Assembly (NCBI GenBank): GCA_934643435.1
Contig: CAKUCJ010000038.1
Location: forward strand, 1 to 9,017
DNA length: 9,017 nt
Source: an uncultured Collinsella sp.
GTDB taxonomy: Bacteria > Actinomycetota > Coriobacteriia > Coriobacteriales > Coriobacteriaceae
Direction of reading: 5' to 3'
Shown here: in pieces, positions 1 through 5,930 of the stretch
Numbering within the stretch: the first letter of the stretch is position 1
Layout of the letters: each line of letters begins with the position of its first letter
Notes under the pieces: generated by a model
What the model saw: the letters and a program-made list of their open reading frames with translations, nothing else
What the model was told of the DNA's origin: nothing
The model's database searches: none
Translations under genes and position numbers: made by a program

Positions 1-73
1 AAAGCCGTTTGTCTCCACCCGCATAGCGGGTGGGTTGAAGCTGGCCGCTGCGCGCCCAGCAGACTAAAGTCTT
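1..73 (-). mobile_element. Probable solo right end of an IS200/IS605-type (TnpB) element
   Basis: No gene is visible here, but three stem-loops lie side by side. Read on the minus strand they are AGACTTTAGTCT (72-61), GCTGG...CCAGC (60-40), then TTCAAC, then CCACCCGC-TAT-GCGGGTGG (33-15; perfect 8-bp stem, 3-nt loop). A GACTTTAGTC hairpin followed by TTCAA is, from memory, how the right end of ISDra2 and related TnpB elements is built, where it also forms the 3' part of the omegaRNA; a CCACCCGC-type hairpin is common at IS200/IS605 ends. The element body should lie at higher coordinates, but only a terminator and the hydrolase gene are there, so this would be a solo or decayed end. Alternatives are a dispersed palindromic repeat or a downstream terminator. 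The hairpins are certain; the identity is a moderate-confidence inference. Confidence 0.42.
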
Positions 74-82
74 GTACGCAAA

Positions 83-117
83 GGTCCGGCGGGATGCACC
101 TAGCATCCCGCCGGACC
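83..117 (-). terminator. Terminator-like hairpin closing the minus-strand operon
   Basis: A perfect 15-bp inverted repeat (83-97 with 103-117; arm GGTCCGGCGGGATGC) has a 5-nt loop and starts 33 nt past the stop codon of the hydrolase gene. On the minus strand it is followed by TTTGCG, so the U tract is short. The long GC stem and its position make it the likely end of the operon transcript. Confidence 0.8.
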
Positions 118-150
118 GTCACTCGTCCAGGAGGCCGCCGCGACGAACCC

Positions 151-1254
151 CTAGATCTTCGCAAGCTCCTCGGAAATGACGCGGCAGACGTCCTCCGCCT
201 GAGGCATCACGCCGTAGGCCTCGAAGAAGCCGTGATCGCAGCCGCAATAGCGAATCGCAGTAACGTCAACACCCGCGTCCTGCAGCTTCTTCGCGAACAG
301 CTCGTCCTGGTAGCGCAGGAAGTCGAACTCAGAAGAGACGATCACCGTGCGCGGATACACGCTCACGTCCTCCGCGAACAGGGCGGAAATCCTCGGATCG
401 AGCATCTCCCCCATGTCACCGTTGGTGTACATCGGCGGCAGGTCGTTGTTGGCGAGGCGGATGCGATCCACCCTGCTCAGCGCCTCGGGCCTCTGCTCGT
501 CGATGACCTCGTACAGGTCATAGGACCACTCGTCCGGAATAGCGCCGCCGTCAACGAGCGGATACAGCTCGACCACGAGCTTGATCCTCTCCGCATACGA
601 CCCGTCGAGGACAACGGCGTTCGTCAGGCTGCCACCCGCAGAGTCACCGGCGACAGCGATGCGCGTCGCATCAACGCCAAGCTCATCCGCATGCTCGACA
701 AGCCAGCCGACCGTCTTCAGGCAGTCCTCGACGCCACCGGGGAACATCGTCTCAGGAGACAGGCGATACTCTGGGTAGATCGCGACGCAACCGGTGCGCT
801 CCGCGATGTCGCGCAGGCAGTTCTCGTACTGGCCGATGTTACCCACCATGAAGCCGCCACCATGGATGAACACGAGCGCGGCGGACCCAGCCTCGTGACC
901 CTCCGGCGTAAAGACGTGAAGCGGAATGCCCCTGTCGCCAAAGTTCATGACGACGGTCTTCTTGGCAACGTTCGCGCCCCTCACGACATGGGTCTCCTTG
1001 TTGGGAGCAGAGCGCCACGCAATCACGTCAATCGGGCCACCAGACGCCGATGCTGCCGCCGCAGGCGCCGACGCCACCGCAGCGAGCTTCGCGTGCGCGC
1101 GGGCATAGACGCGAGGGTCGAGCACGTGCTCACGGTCGTCACCCGGCACGGGCTTCAGCACGAGCTTCAGCCCGCTGGGCTCAACGACCTCCCTGACGCC
1201 GTTCTCAAGCACTTCAAGTTCGGAAGTGGGGTACTTCCTCTCCTCGGCGCCCAT
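151..1254 (-). CDS. Alpha/beta hydrolase, HSL/acetyl-esterase-like
   Basis: This is a 367-aa alpha/beta hydrolase of the hormone-sensitive-lipase/acetyl esterase group, a serine hydrolase that cleaves small carboxylic esters. The oxyanion-hole motif HGGG is at residues 131-134 and the nucleophile elbow GDSAGG at 203-208 (Ser205). The likely acid is Asp311 in SEFDFLR, and the likely base is His341 in CGCDHGFF, so the triad appears complete. There is no signal peptide, so it should be cytoplasmic. Residues 59-71 form an Ala/Ser-rich linker between an N-terminal cap segment and the core. The ATG lies 2 nt past the stop of the aldo/keto reductase gene, and no strong Shine-Dalgarno is visible there, suggesting translational coupling. 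It is the last gene before a strong hairpin. Removing acyl groups from the imported sugar is a plausible role but only inference. The family call is firm; the substrate is unknown. Confidence 0.9.
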   Translation of the reverse strand: MGAEERKYPTSELEVLENGVREVVEPSGLKLVLKPVPGDDREHVLDPRVYARAHAKLAAVASAPAAAASASGGPIDVIAWRSAPNKETHVVRGANVAKKTVVMNFGDRGIPLHVFTPEGHEAGSAALVFIHGGGFMVGNIGQYENCLRDIAERTGCVAIYPEYRLSPETMFPGGVEDCLKTVGWLVEHADELGVDATRIAVAGDSAGGSLTNAVVLDGSYAERIKLVVELYPLVDGGAIPDEWSYDLYEVIDEQRPEALSRVDRIRLANNDLPPMYTNGDMGEMLDPRISALFAEDVSVYPRTVIVSSEFDFLRYQDELFAKKLQDAGVDVTAIRYCGCDHGFFEAYGVMPQAEDVCRVISEELAKI

Positions 1255-1256
1255 GG

Positions 1257-2201
1257 CTAGCCGATTTCCAGCTCGTCAAGCTTGGCGTCAAGCTTGGCCA
1301 TCTCATCGGCGGAAAGCTCCCACTCGAACGTCTCGCAGTTCTGAATCGCGTGAGCGTCCGTGCGCACGCCAACGAGCGCGGTGCCCACGTACTCCTTCTG
1401 GGTGCTCCAGTTCACGGCGACCTGTGCCACGGGCTTGTCATGAGCCTCGGCGATCTCGTCCATGACCTTGAGCAGCTCCTGGACACGAGAGAACTTGGGC
1501 TCCTGGAAGTAGTCGTAGAAGCCGGCGCGGACGTCGCCTTCCTCGAACTTCGGCAGCTCGCGGAACTTGCCCGACAGGATGCCCGCGCCAAGGGAGCCAT
1601 AGGTGAAGGAGTCAATGCCACGCTCGTAGCCCCACTTGATGAGATCCTCGGAGGAGCGGTCGACCATGGAGTAGGGCGGCTGCTGAACGTCGATCTGAGC
1701 GACCTTCTCGCACTCCTCAATCATCTCGGTCGTGAAGTTGGAGACGCCGATGTGGCGAATCTTGCCCTGCTCCTTGAGGAGCTGGAGGGCGCACATCGTC
1801 TCGGAGAACGGGGTCTTCACGTCGGGCCAGTGCACGAAATAGAAGTCGATGTAGTCGGTGCGGAGGTTGCGCAGCGAGCTCTCGACCTCCCTCATGATGT
1901 TCTTGAATGAGGAGTCGCGATCATATCCGGCGGCGCTGGTGATCAGGCCAACCTTGGTCGAGAGCAGGTAGCTCTCTCGGTCGACGCCTCTGAGCGCGTT
2001 GCCGACGACCTTCTCGGACGTGCCGTTGCCATAGCACGGCGCGGTGTCGATGAGGTTGACGCCGTGATCGAGCATGGTGCGGATGGCAGACATGCTGGCG
2101 GCGTCATCGTTCTTACCAAAGGAGTCGCCGCCAATCGCCCAGGTGCCCACGGCGAGCTGGGAGACGTCGATGTCGGAATTCTTGAGGTGCGTGTAGCGCA
2201 T
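1257..2201 (-). CDS. Aldo/keto reductase
   Basis: This is a 314-aa NAD(P)H-dependent aldo/keto reductase with a TIM-barrel fold and the family's usual length. The catalytic tetrad is visible: Asp52 and Tyr57 in LIDTAPCYGNG, Lys83 in STKVG and His124 in FVHWPD. The cofactor-side motif IGVSNF is at 151-156, and the C-terminal region has the expected VGVRTDAHAIQN nucleotide-binding stretch. It looks most like the bacterial IolS/YdjG-like branch acting on sugars and small aldehydes, although substrate cannot be assigned. The start is supported by AAGGAGAG just upstream of the ATG. A 96-nt gap with a large hairpin separates it from the PTS IID gene upstream, and the hydrolase gene follows after 2 nt. 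It may reduce an aldehyde released by the aldolase or interconvert the sugar substrate; this is inference from context. Confidence 0.93.
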   Translation of the reverse strand: MRYTHLKNSDIDVSQLAVGTWAIGGDSFGKNDDAASMSAIRTMLDHGVNLIDTAPCYGNGTSEKVVGNALRGVDRESYLLSTKVGLITSAAGYDRDSSFKNIMREVESSLRNLRTDYIDFYFVHWPDVKTPFSETMCALQLLKEQGKIRHIGVSNFTTEMIEECEKVAQIDVQQPPYSMVDRSSEDLIKWGYERGIDSFTYGSLGAGILSGKFRELPKFEEGDVRAGFYDYFQEPKFSRVQELLKVMDEIAEAHDKPVAQVAVNWSTQKEYVGTALVGVRTDAHAIQNCETFEWELSADEMAKLDAKLDELEIG

Positions 2202-2219
2202 GTTCTCTCCTTCTAATGG

Positions 2220-2256
2220 GGCGGCACGCGTCGAATGTCCTCGATCGCGTGCCGCC
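2220..2256 (-). promoter_or_regulatory. Intercistronic hairpin between PTS IID and the reductase gene
   Basis: A perfect 11-bp inverted repeat (2220-2230 with 2246-2256; arm GGCGGCACGCG) sits in the 96-nt gap, ending 18 nt before the reductase ATG. Inner TCGA/TCGA pairing can extend the stem past one bulged base. No U tract follows it on the minus strand; it runs into the Shine-Dalgarno region. It may act as an RNA-stability or processing barrier, a weak attenuator, or a control on translation of the next gene. Confidence 0.55.
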
Positions 2257-2297
2257 AGGAATTGCCTTGAACAGGCTTCGAATGATCCGGGAACGCC

Positions 2298-3134
2298 CTA
2301 CACGATGCCCACGAGGCCGAGGACGAGCGCCAGAACCATGATGCCGACCAGAATGATGTTGACGTTCACGTTCTTCTTGCGCAGGAGCCAGAGGACGACG
2401 AGCGTAAGTCCCAGGGGCACGATGCCCTTGAAGATCGAGTCGAGGTAGGTCTGGATCATGACAGGGTCAGAATCCTGAACCGGAATCGACAGGATCGTGT
2501 TGAATTGGACGTTCGCCGCGGTCATGGCGCCGATCATCACGAGGCCGATCGTGGAGGTCGCCTTGGTGATGAGCTTCATGAGACCACCCTCGTACATCTC
2601 GGAGATGAAGTTGGTGCCCATGCTGAAGCCGAGGTAGGTCATGAAGTATCGGCAGAGGATCGACGGGATGTTGTAGATCAGCAGGAACATGATCGCGCCG
2701 AGGGGCGAGCCGCTCATGGCGAGGTTGATGCCGATGCCGGCGGCGATGACACGTAGGACGCCCCAGAAGATCGCGTCGCCGATGCCGGACATCGGGCCCA
2801 TCAGGGAGACCTTGATGCCGTCGATGGACTCGGTGTCGAAGTCTTCGTGCTGTGAGTTTTCCCTCTCCATGGAGGCGACGAGGCCCATGGCGAACGTGCC
2901 GACGTTCTGGGTAATGTTGTACCAAGTCGTGTGACGCTTCATGGCGTCGGCACGGGCCTCGGGGTCATCGGCGTAGTAGCGGTTAAGCGCGGGCTGGACA
3001 GAATACAGCCAGCCGTCGGCGCCAGCCTTGACGGAACCGCCGGCGCAGGAGGCGAACACGGAGAAGGAGCGCAGGAAAATGCTGTTGAGCATCTTCTTGT
3101 CTTCAGGGCTCACGTTCTTGGTCAGGTTGCTCAT
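2298..3134 (-). CDS. PTS mannose/fructose/sorbose-family IID component
   Basis: This is a 278-aa membrane subunit EIID of the mannose-family phosphotransferase system (EIID-AGA family). It forms the sugar-translocating complex with IIC. The N-terminal cytoplasmic part has family-typical features: LRSF near residue 21, then NRYYADD and KRHTTWYNITQNVGTFAMGLVASME. This is followed by GPMSGIGDAIFWG and hydrophobic segments to the C-terminus, ending in a strongly hydrophobic helix after WLLRKKN. Length is normal for the family. Its ATG overlaps the IIC stop codon by 4 nt (ATGA), and its Shine-Dalgarno GAGGAGG lies inside the last IIC codons, so IIC and IID are probably translationally coupled. This suits an equimolar membrane complex. 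Substrate is not predictable from sequence alone. Confidence 0.96.
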   Translation of the reverse strand: MSNLTKNVSPEDKKMLNSIFLRSFSVFASCAGGSVKAGADGWLYSVQPALNRYYADDPEARADAMKRHTTWYNITQNVGTFAMGLVASMERENSQHEDFDTESIDGIKVSLMGPMSGIGDAIFWGVLRVIAAGIGINLAMSGSPLGAIMFLLIYNIPSILCRYFMTYLGFSMGTNFISEMYEGGLMKLITKATSTIGLVMIGAMTAANVQFNTILSIPVQDSDPVMIQTYLDSIFKGIVPLGLTLVVLWLLRKKNVNVNIILVGIMVLALVLGLVGIV

Positions 3135-3943
3135 GCGAAGAAATCCTCCTCGTCGCTAGTTGCAGAGTCGCCGAAAACGGCCTGGGTGGCCACGCCCTTC
3201 TTGGTGAGATCAAAGATCTCCTTGTCGCGAAGGGCGGAGGCAACCGCGATGATGACACCGAGAACGGCGATGGCGATCATCGGGAGGCCGAGGTACTGGT
3301 AGAGCGTAAAGCCCAGGAAGAAGTAGATGCTGAGCTCGGTGCTCCACAGCATCTGGAGCAGGAGCGCCATACCAACGGCGGGCAAAAGGGCGCCCACGGC
3401 GTTGAGGCCGTTCATGACATTGGCCGGAATCTGGTTGACGATGGCGGCAACGGGCTCGGCGCCAAGGTAAACGCCGAGGAAGGCGATGAGGCCAAAGGCG
3501 GCGTACTTAACGAACCAGAGAATGAAGTGCTGAAGCGCGAGGCCCTTCTCGTTGCCCTCGGCCGCCATCTTGTCAAAGGTGGCGGCGAAGAACGCCAGGA
3601 ACACGTTGTTCATGAAGATCGACAGAAACGCGGTGACGACGCCCACGGGAACGGCCAGCGTGATGGCAGCTCCCTGGTCGATGCCGGCGCCAACGGTAAA
3701 GGCGACGGCGAGGGCGGTCGCGGTAACGGGCTCGGCGGAAATAGCGCCACCGATGTTAACCGCGCCCATGAAAATCGCCTCGAGAGAGGCACCGATGATG
3801 ACACCGGTCTTGACGTCGCCCATCAGAAGGCCCGCAACGAGGCCGACCACGAGAGGACGCTCGATCATGCACTGACCGAGAACCCAGTTGCCGCCGTAGC
3901 AAATCAGCACGGTCAACCAGGCCATTACTGCTAACCCAATCAT
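3131..3943 (-). CDS. PTS mannose/fructose/sorbose-family IIC component
   Basis: This is a 270-aa polytopic membrane permease subunit EIIC of the mannose-family PTS (EII-Sor family). It is hydrophobic throughout, with family-typical stretches ERPLVVGLVAGLLMGDVKTGVIIGASLEAIFMG near residues 28-60, followed by GGAISAEPVTATALAVAF. These belong to the conserved N-terminal half that forms the substrate path with IID. The start is supported by AAAGGAAG upstream of the ATG. The protein ends in a polar acidic tail, SATSDEEDFFA, whose GAC GAG GAG GAT codons also supply the Shine-Dalgarno for the overlapping IID gene. The IIA protein of the same operon ends in a similar tail. IIB lies 46 nt upstream, with a hairpin between them. 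Confidence 0.96.
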   Translation of the reverse strand: MIGLAVMAWLTVLICYGGNWVLGQCMIERPLVVGLVAGLLMGDVKTGVIIGASLEAIFMGAVNIGGAISAEPVTATALAVAFTVGAGIDQGAAITLAVPVGVVTAFLSIFMNNVFLAFFAATFDKMAAEGNEKGLALQHFILWFVKYAAFGLIAFLGVYLGAEPVAAIVNQIPANVMNGLNAVGALLPAVGMALLLQMLWSTELSIYFFLGFTLYQYLGLPMIAIAVLGVIIAVASALRDKEIFDLTKKGVATQAVFGDSATSDEEDFFA

Positions 3944-3965
3944 TTGACTTCCTTTCTCTCATTTC

Positions 3966-3985
3966 ATTTGGCCGCCTGGCCAAAT
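3966..3985 (-). promoter_or_regulatory. Intercistronic hairpin between PTS IIB and IIC
   Basis: A perfect 8-bp inverted repeat, ATTTGGCC (3966-3973) with GGCCAAAT (3978-3985), has a 4-nt loop. It begins 4 nt after the IIB stop on the minus strand and ends 22 nt before the IIC ATG. No U tract follows. In PTS operons such hairpins could stabilise the upstream IIA/IIB part of the message; the role here is inferred. Confidence 0.5.
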
Positions 3986-3989
3986 CCCC

Positions 3990-4493
3990 TTATTTCCCCG
4001 CCGCCTCGATCAGACTCTTGAGAGGAGTCTTGGGATTGGACGGGATAAGCTGATGGAAAACCGGAATACCCTGCTCGCAAAGCTCCTTCGCAGCCTCGAG
4101 CTCATCCGGGTTGAGCATGATCGTGGAGTTGAGGGCGACCTTGCTATCCGGATCGGACTTGTCGAAGCGGCCGACGTTGGCAACGTTCACGCCCTCGATC
4201 TTGCCCGGCGCGCCCTTAACGAGCTCAAGCACGTCACGCACGCAGTTGGTAAGCGCAAAGATGCGCATGGAGTCCGCACGCGAATCGTTCGCGATGCGGC
4301 AGGCATCCGGAACGTCCTTGACAAGGAGCTTCTGTCCCGCCGGCGTACCCATGGAAAGCGTCATGCGAAGGGCATCGCTCTCCACAGCGTGCTTGTTGGC
4401 GACGATGATCCTGGTGGTGTTGAGCTCCTTGGTCCACACCAGGGCGACCTGTCCATGAATCAGACGGTCATCGACTCGAACCTGAACAATCAT
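3990..4493 (-). CDS. PTS mannose/fructose/sorbose-family IIB component
   Basis: This is a 167-aa cytoplasmic phosphocarrier EIIB of the mannose-family PTS (PTSIIB_sorb family). It takes phosphate from IIA on a histidine and passes it to the incoming sugar at IIC/IID. The hallmark N-terminal motif VRVDDRLIHGQV is at residues 5-16, with His13 as the expected phosphorylation site. It is followed by the conserved GQVALVWTKEL and the central MGTPAG region. Length matches a stand-alone IIB, so IIA and IIB are separate here rather than fused as in ManX. The start is supported by GGGAGAGGAAACA immediately upstream. The gene lies 29 nt after IIA and 46 nt before IIC. Confidence 0.96.
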   Translation of the reverse strand: MIVQVRVDDRLIHGQVALVWTKELNTTRIIVANKHAVESDALRMTLSMGTPAGQKLLVKDVPDACRIANDSRADSMRIFALTNCVRDVLELVKGAPGKIEGVNVANVGRFDKSDPDSKVALNSTIMLNPDELEAAKELCEQGIPVFHQLIPSNPKTPLKSLIEAAGK

Positions 4494-4522
4494 TGTTTCC
4501 TCTCCCTACTTGTTAGTGCTCT

Positions 4523-4951
4523 CTAATCGAAGAAGTCTCCGTCGGACCCCTCGTTGTCCGCGGCCTTGCTCGGAGGCTCGACGACCTGCATCGTCGCCCT
4601 CGCCAGCTCGACGCTCTGCTTGATCGAATCTGCCGTGACCGGCTCGGCGCCGAGGAGCGCCTCGATCACGAGGCCGAGGTTCATACCGGTGACATGGACG
4701 ATCCCGCGCTTCTCCGGCTCCATGAGGACGACCTTCTGGAAGACGGAGCCACCGTAGATGTCGGTGAAGATGATGGCCTCGTCCTCAGGGCCCACCGAGT
4801 CAATAAAAGCCTGGATGCGAGGGGTGAAATCGGAGTCGTCCACGTAGCAGTCAACTGCTTCCACCATGTCCGCCATGCCGGTCAGGATCTCAATCGAGCT
4901 CCTGATTCCGCTTGCGAGGTGGCCGTGCGACGCGACAAGAACTTTCTTCAT
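4523..4951 (-). CDS. PTS mannose/fructose/sorbose-family IIA component
   Basis: This is a 142-aa cytoplasmic phosphocarrier EIIA of the mannose-family PTS (EIIA-man family). It accepts phosphate from HPr. The active-site motif ASHGHLASG places the phosphorylated histidine at residue 9. The following IIFTDIYGGSV stretch is the other conserved signature of the fold. Length is that of a stand-alone IIA with a short extension: after about residue 125 the chain becomes polar and acidic and ends in NEGSDGDFFD, which resembles the C-terminus of the IIC protein. Its Shine-Dalgarno, TAGGAGAG, overlaps the stop codon of the aldolase gene 10 nt upstream, so the two are likely coupled. As the first PTS gene after the aldolase it belongs to the same transcript. 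Confidence 0.95.
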   Translation of the reverse strand: MKKVLVASHGHLASGIRSSIEILTGMADMVEAVDCYVDDSDFTPRIQAFIDSVGPEDEAIIFTDIYGGSVFQKVVLMEPEKRGIVHVTGMNLGLVIEALLGAEPVTADSIKQSVELARATMQVVEPPSKAADNEGSDGDFFD

Positions 4952-4961
4952 CGAGTCTCTC

Positions 4962-5816
4962 CTAGAGCGAATAGTGGTTTGGGTTCAGAAGCTGGATCTT
5001 GCTGGCGACGAACGCGCGCATGTCGGGGGCGGCGTCCATCAGGAGGCCAACGCCGTTGCCGTCGTTCTTGCCGGAGTTGATATCCTTCTCGAAAGCGCGG
5101 TACATGGAGCGGAAGTACTCCGTGGCGATGTTGAACTTGCTCATACCGAGGTTCACGGCCTCCTGGAGCTGCTCGTCGGGGATGTCGGAGCATCCGTGCA
5201 TGACGAGGGGGACGCTGACGGCCTCCCTGCAGGCCTTGATGCGCTCCATGTCGAGGTTCGGGACTTTGACGTAGGGGCCGTGGGCGTTGCCGACGGCGAT
5301 GGCGAGCGAACCACAGCCTGTTCCCTCGACGAACTCCTCGGCGAGGTTCGGGTCGGTATAGTGGTCGCTGTTCACGAAGTCGTTGGCGTCGGAGCCGTTG
5401 CCGACGTGGCCGAGCTCGGCCTCGATGTCAACGTCGAAGATCTTGGCGACCTGGACGACGTCCTTCGTGAGCTGGAAGTTCTCCTCATAGGGAAGCGAGG
5501 AGCCGTCGACCATGACGGAGGGGAAACCGGCCTTGACGCCCTTGACGGCGATCTCGTAACCAGCGGAGTGATCCTGGTGGACGGCGACGGGCACGCTCGC
5601 GCGCTCGGCGTAATAGCGGGCGGCGAAGGCGATGATGTCGAGGGCACAGTGGTCCTCGAAGCCGGGCCAGTACTGGATGATGATAGGCATGTGCTCATCC
5701 TCGGCGGCCTGGATCGCATAACGGATGGTCTCCGTGTTGATGACGTTGATCGCGGGCACGCCATAGTGGTGCTCGGTCGCATGTTGAAGAAGCTCGTTGA
5801 CCTTGATGAGAGACAT
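4962..5816 (-). CDS. Class II (zinc) ketose-bisphosphate aldolase family protein, GatY/KbaY-like
   Basis: This 284-aa protein is a class II, metal-dependent aldolase of the fructose/tagatose-bisphosphate family, with the usual length of GatY/KbaY. The metal and catalytic residues align: His80-Gln-Asp82-His83, Glu134 in EAELGHVG, His179 in GNAHGPY and His207 in VMHGCSD. The C-terminal phosphate motif FNIATE is at 228-233. Three conserved spots are unusual: HGCSD (207-211) instead of HGGSG or HGASG, GNAHG instead of GTAHG, and GHVGNG instead of GxxGG. The first lies in the loop that binds the phosphate of dihydroxyacetone phosphate, so the substrate may differ from standard bisphosphates. The start is supported by AGGAAGG. 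The gene directly precedes the PTS genes, so it probably splits the imported, phosphorylated sugar. The family is certain; specificity is open. Confidence 0.93.
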   Translation of the reverse strand: MSLIKVNELLQHATEHHYGVPAINVINTETIRYAIQAAEDEHMPIIIQYWPGFEDHCALDIIAFAARYYAERASVPVAVHQDHSAGYEIAVKGVKAGFPSVMVDGSSLPYEENFQLTKDVVQVAKIFDVDIEAELGHVGNGSDANDFVNSDHYTDPNLAEEFVEGTGCGSLAIAVGNAHGPYVKVPNLDMERIKACREAVSVPLVMHGCSDIPDEQLQEAVNLGMSKFNIATEYFRSMYRAFEKDINSGKNDGNGVGLLMDAAPDMRAFVASKIQLLNPNHYSL

Positions 5817-5861
5817 CTTTGCCTTCCTTTCACTTGGATAACCATTGGATTGGACAGTTCT

Positions 5862-5922
5862 CAGCTCGTCAGCTGGTTGAACACGAAGAGAAACGCGAGG
5901 CAGGCAGGCGCTTGCAAAGCGC
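5862..5922 (-). promoter_or_regulatory. Gap between MFS and aldolase genes with two small hairpins
   Basis: The 114-nt gap 5817-5930 holds no gene. A 6-bp stem GCGCTT/AAGCGC (5908-5913 with 5917-5922, 3-nt loop) lies close behind the MFS stop. A 5-bp stem CAGCT/AGCTG (5862-5866 with 5871-5875) follows. No U tract follows the first stem, so it is not a convincing terminator; partial transcript uncoupling or processing between MFS and aldolase is possible. I see no convincing promoter. Confidence 0.3.
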
Positions 5923-5930
5923 GGTGGAGC

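Noticed and set aside
11..40. Hairpin sequence at the left edge as a CRISPR repeat
   Set aside because: It looks a little like a palindromic CRISPR repeat, but only one copy is present and no spacer-repeat pattern follows.
94..1260. 388-codon open frame on the plus strand, antisense to the hydrolase gene
   Set aside because: It mirrors the codon structure of a clear alpha/beta hydrolase in GC-rich DNA, is Arg/His-rich, has no recognisable motif and no ribosome binding site.
5908..5922. Stem after the MFS gene as an intrinsic terminator
   Set aside because: The stem is only 6 bp and no U tract follows on the minus strand.
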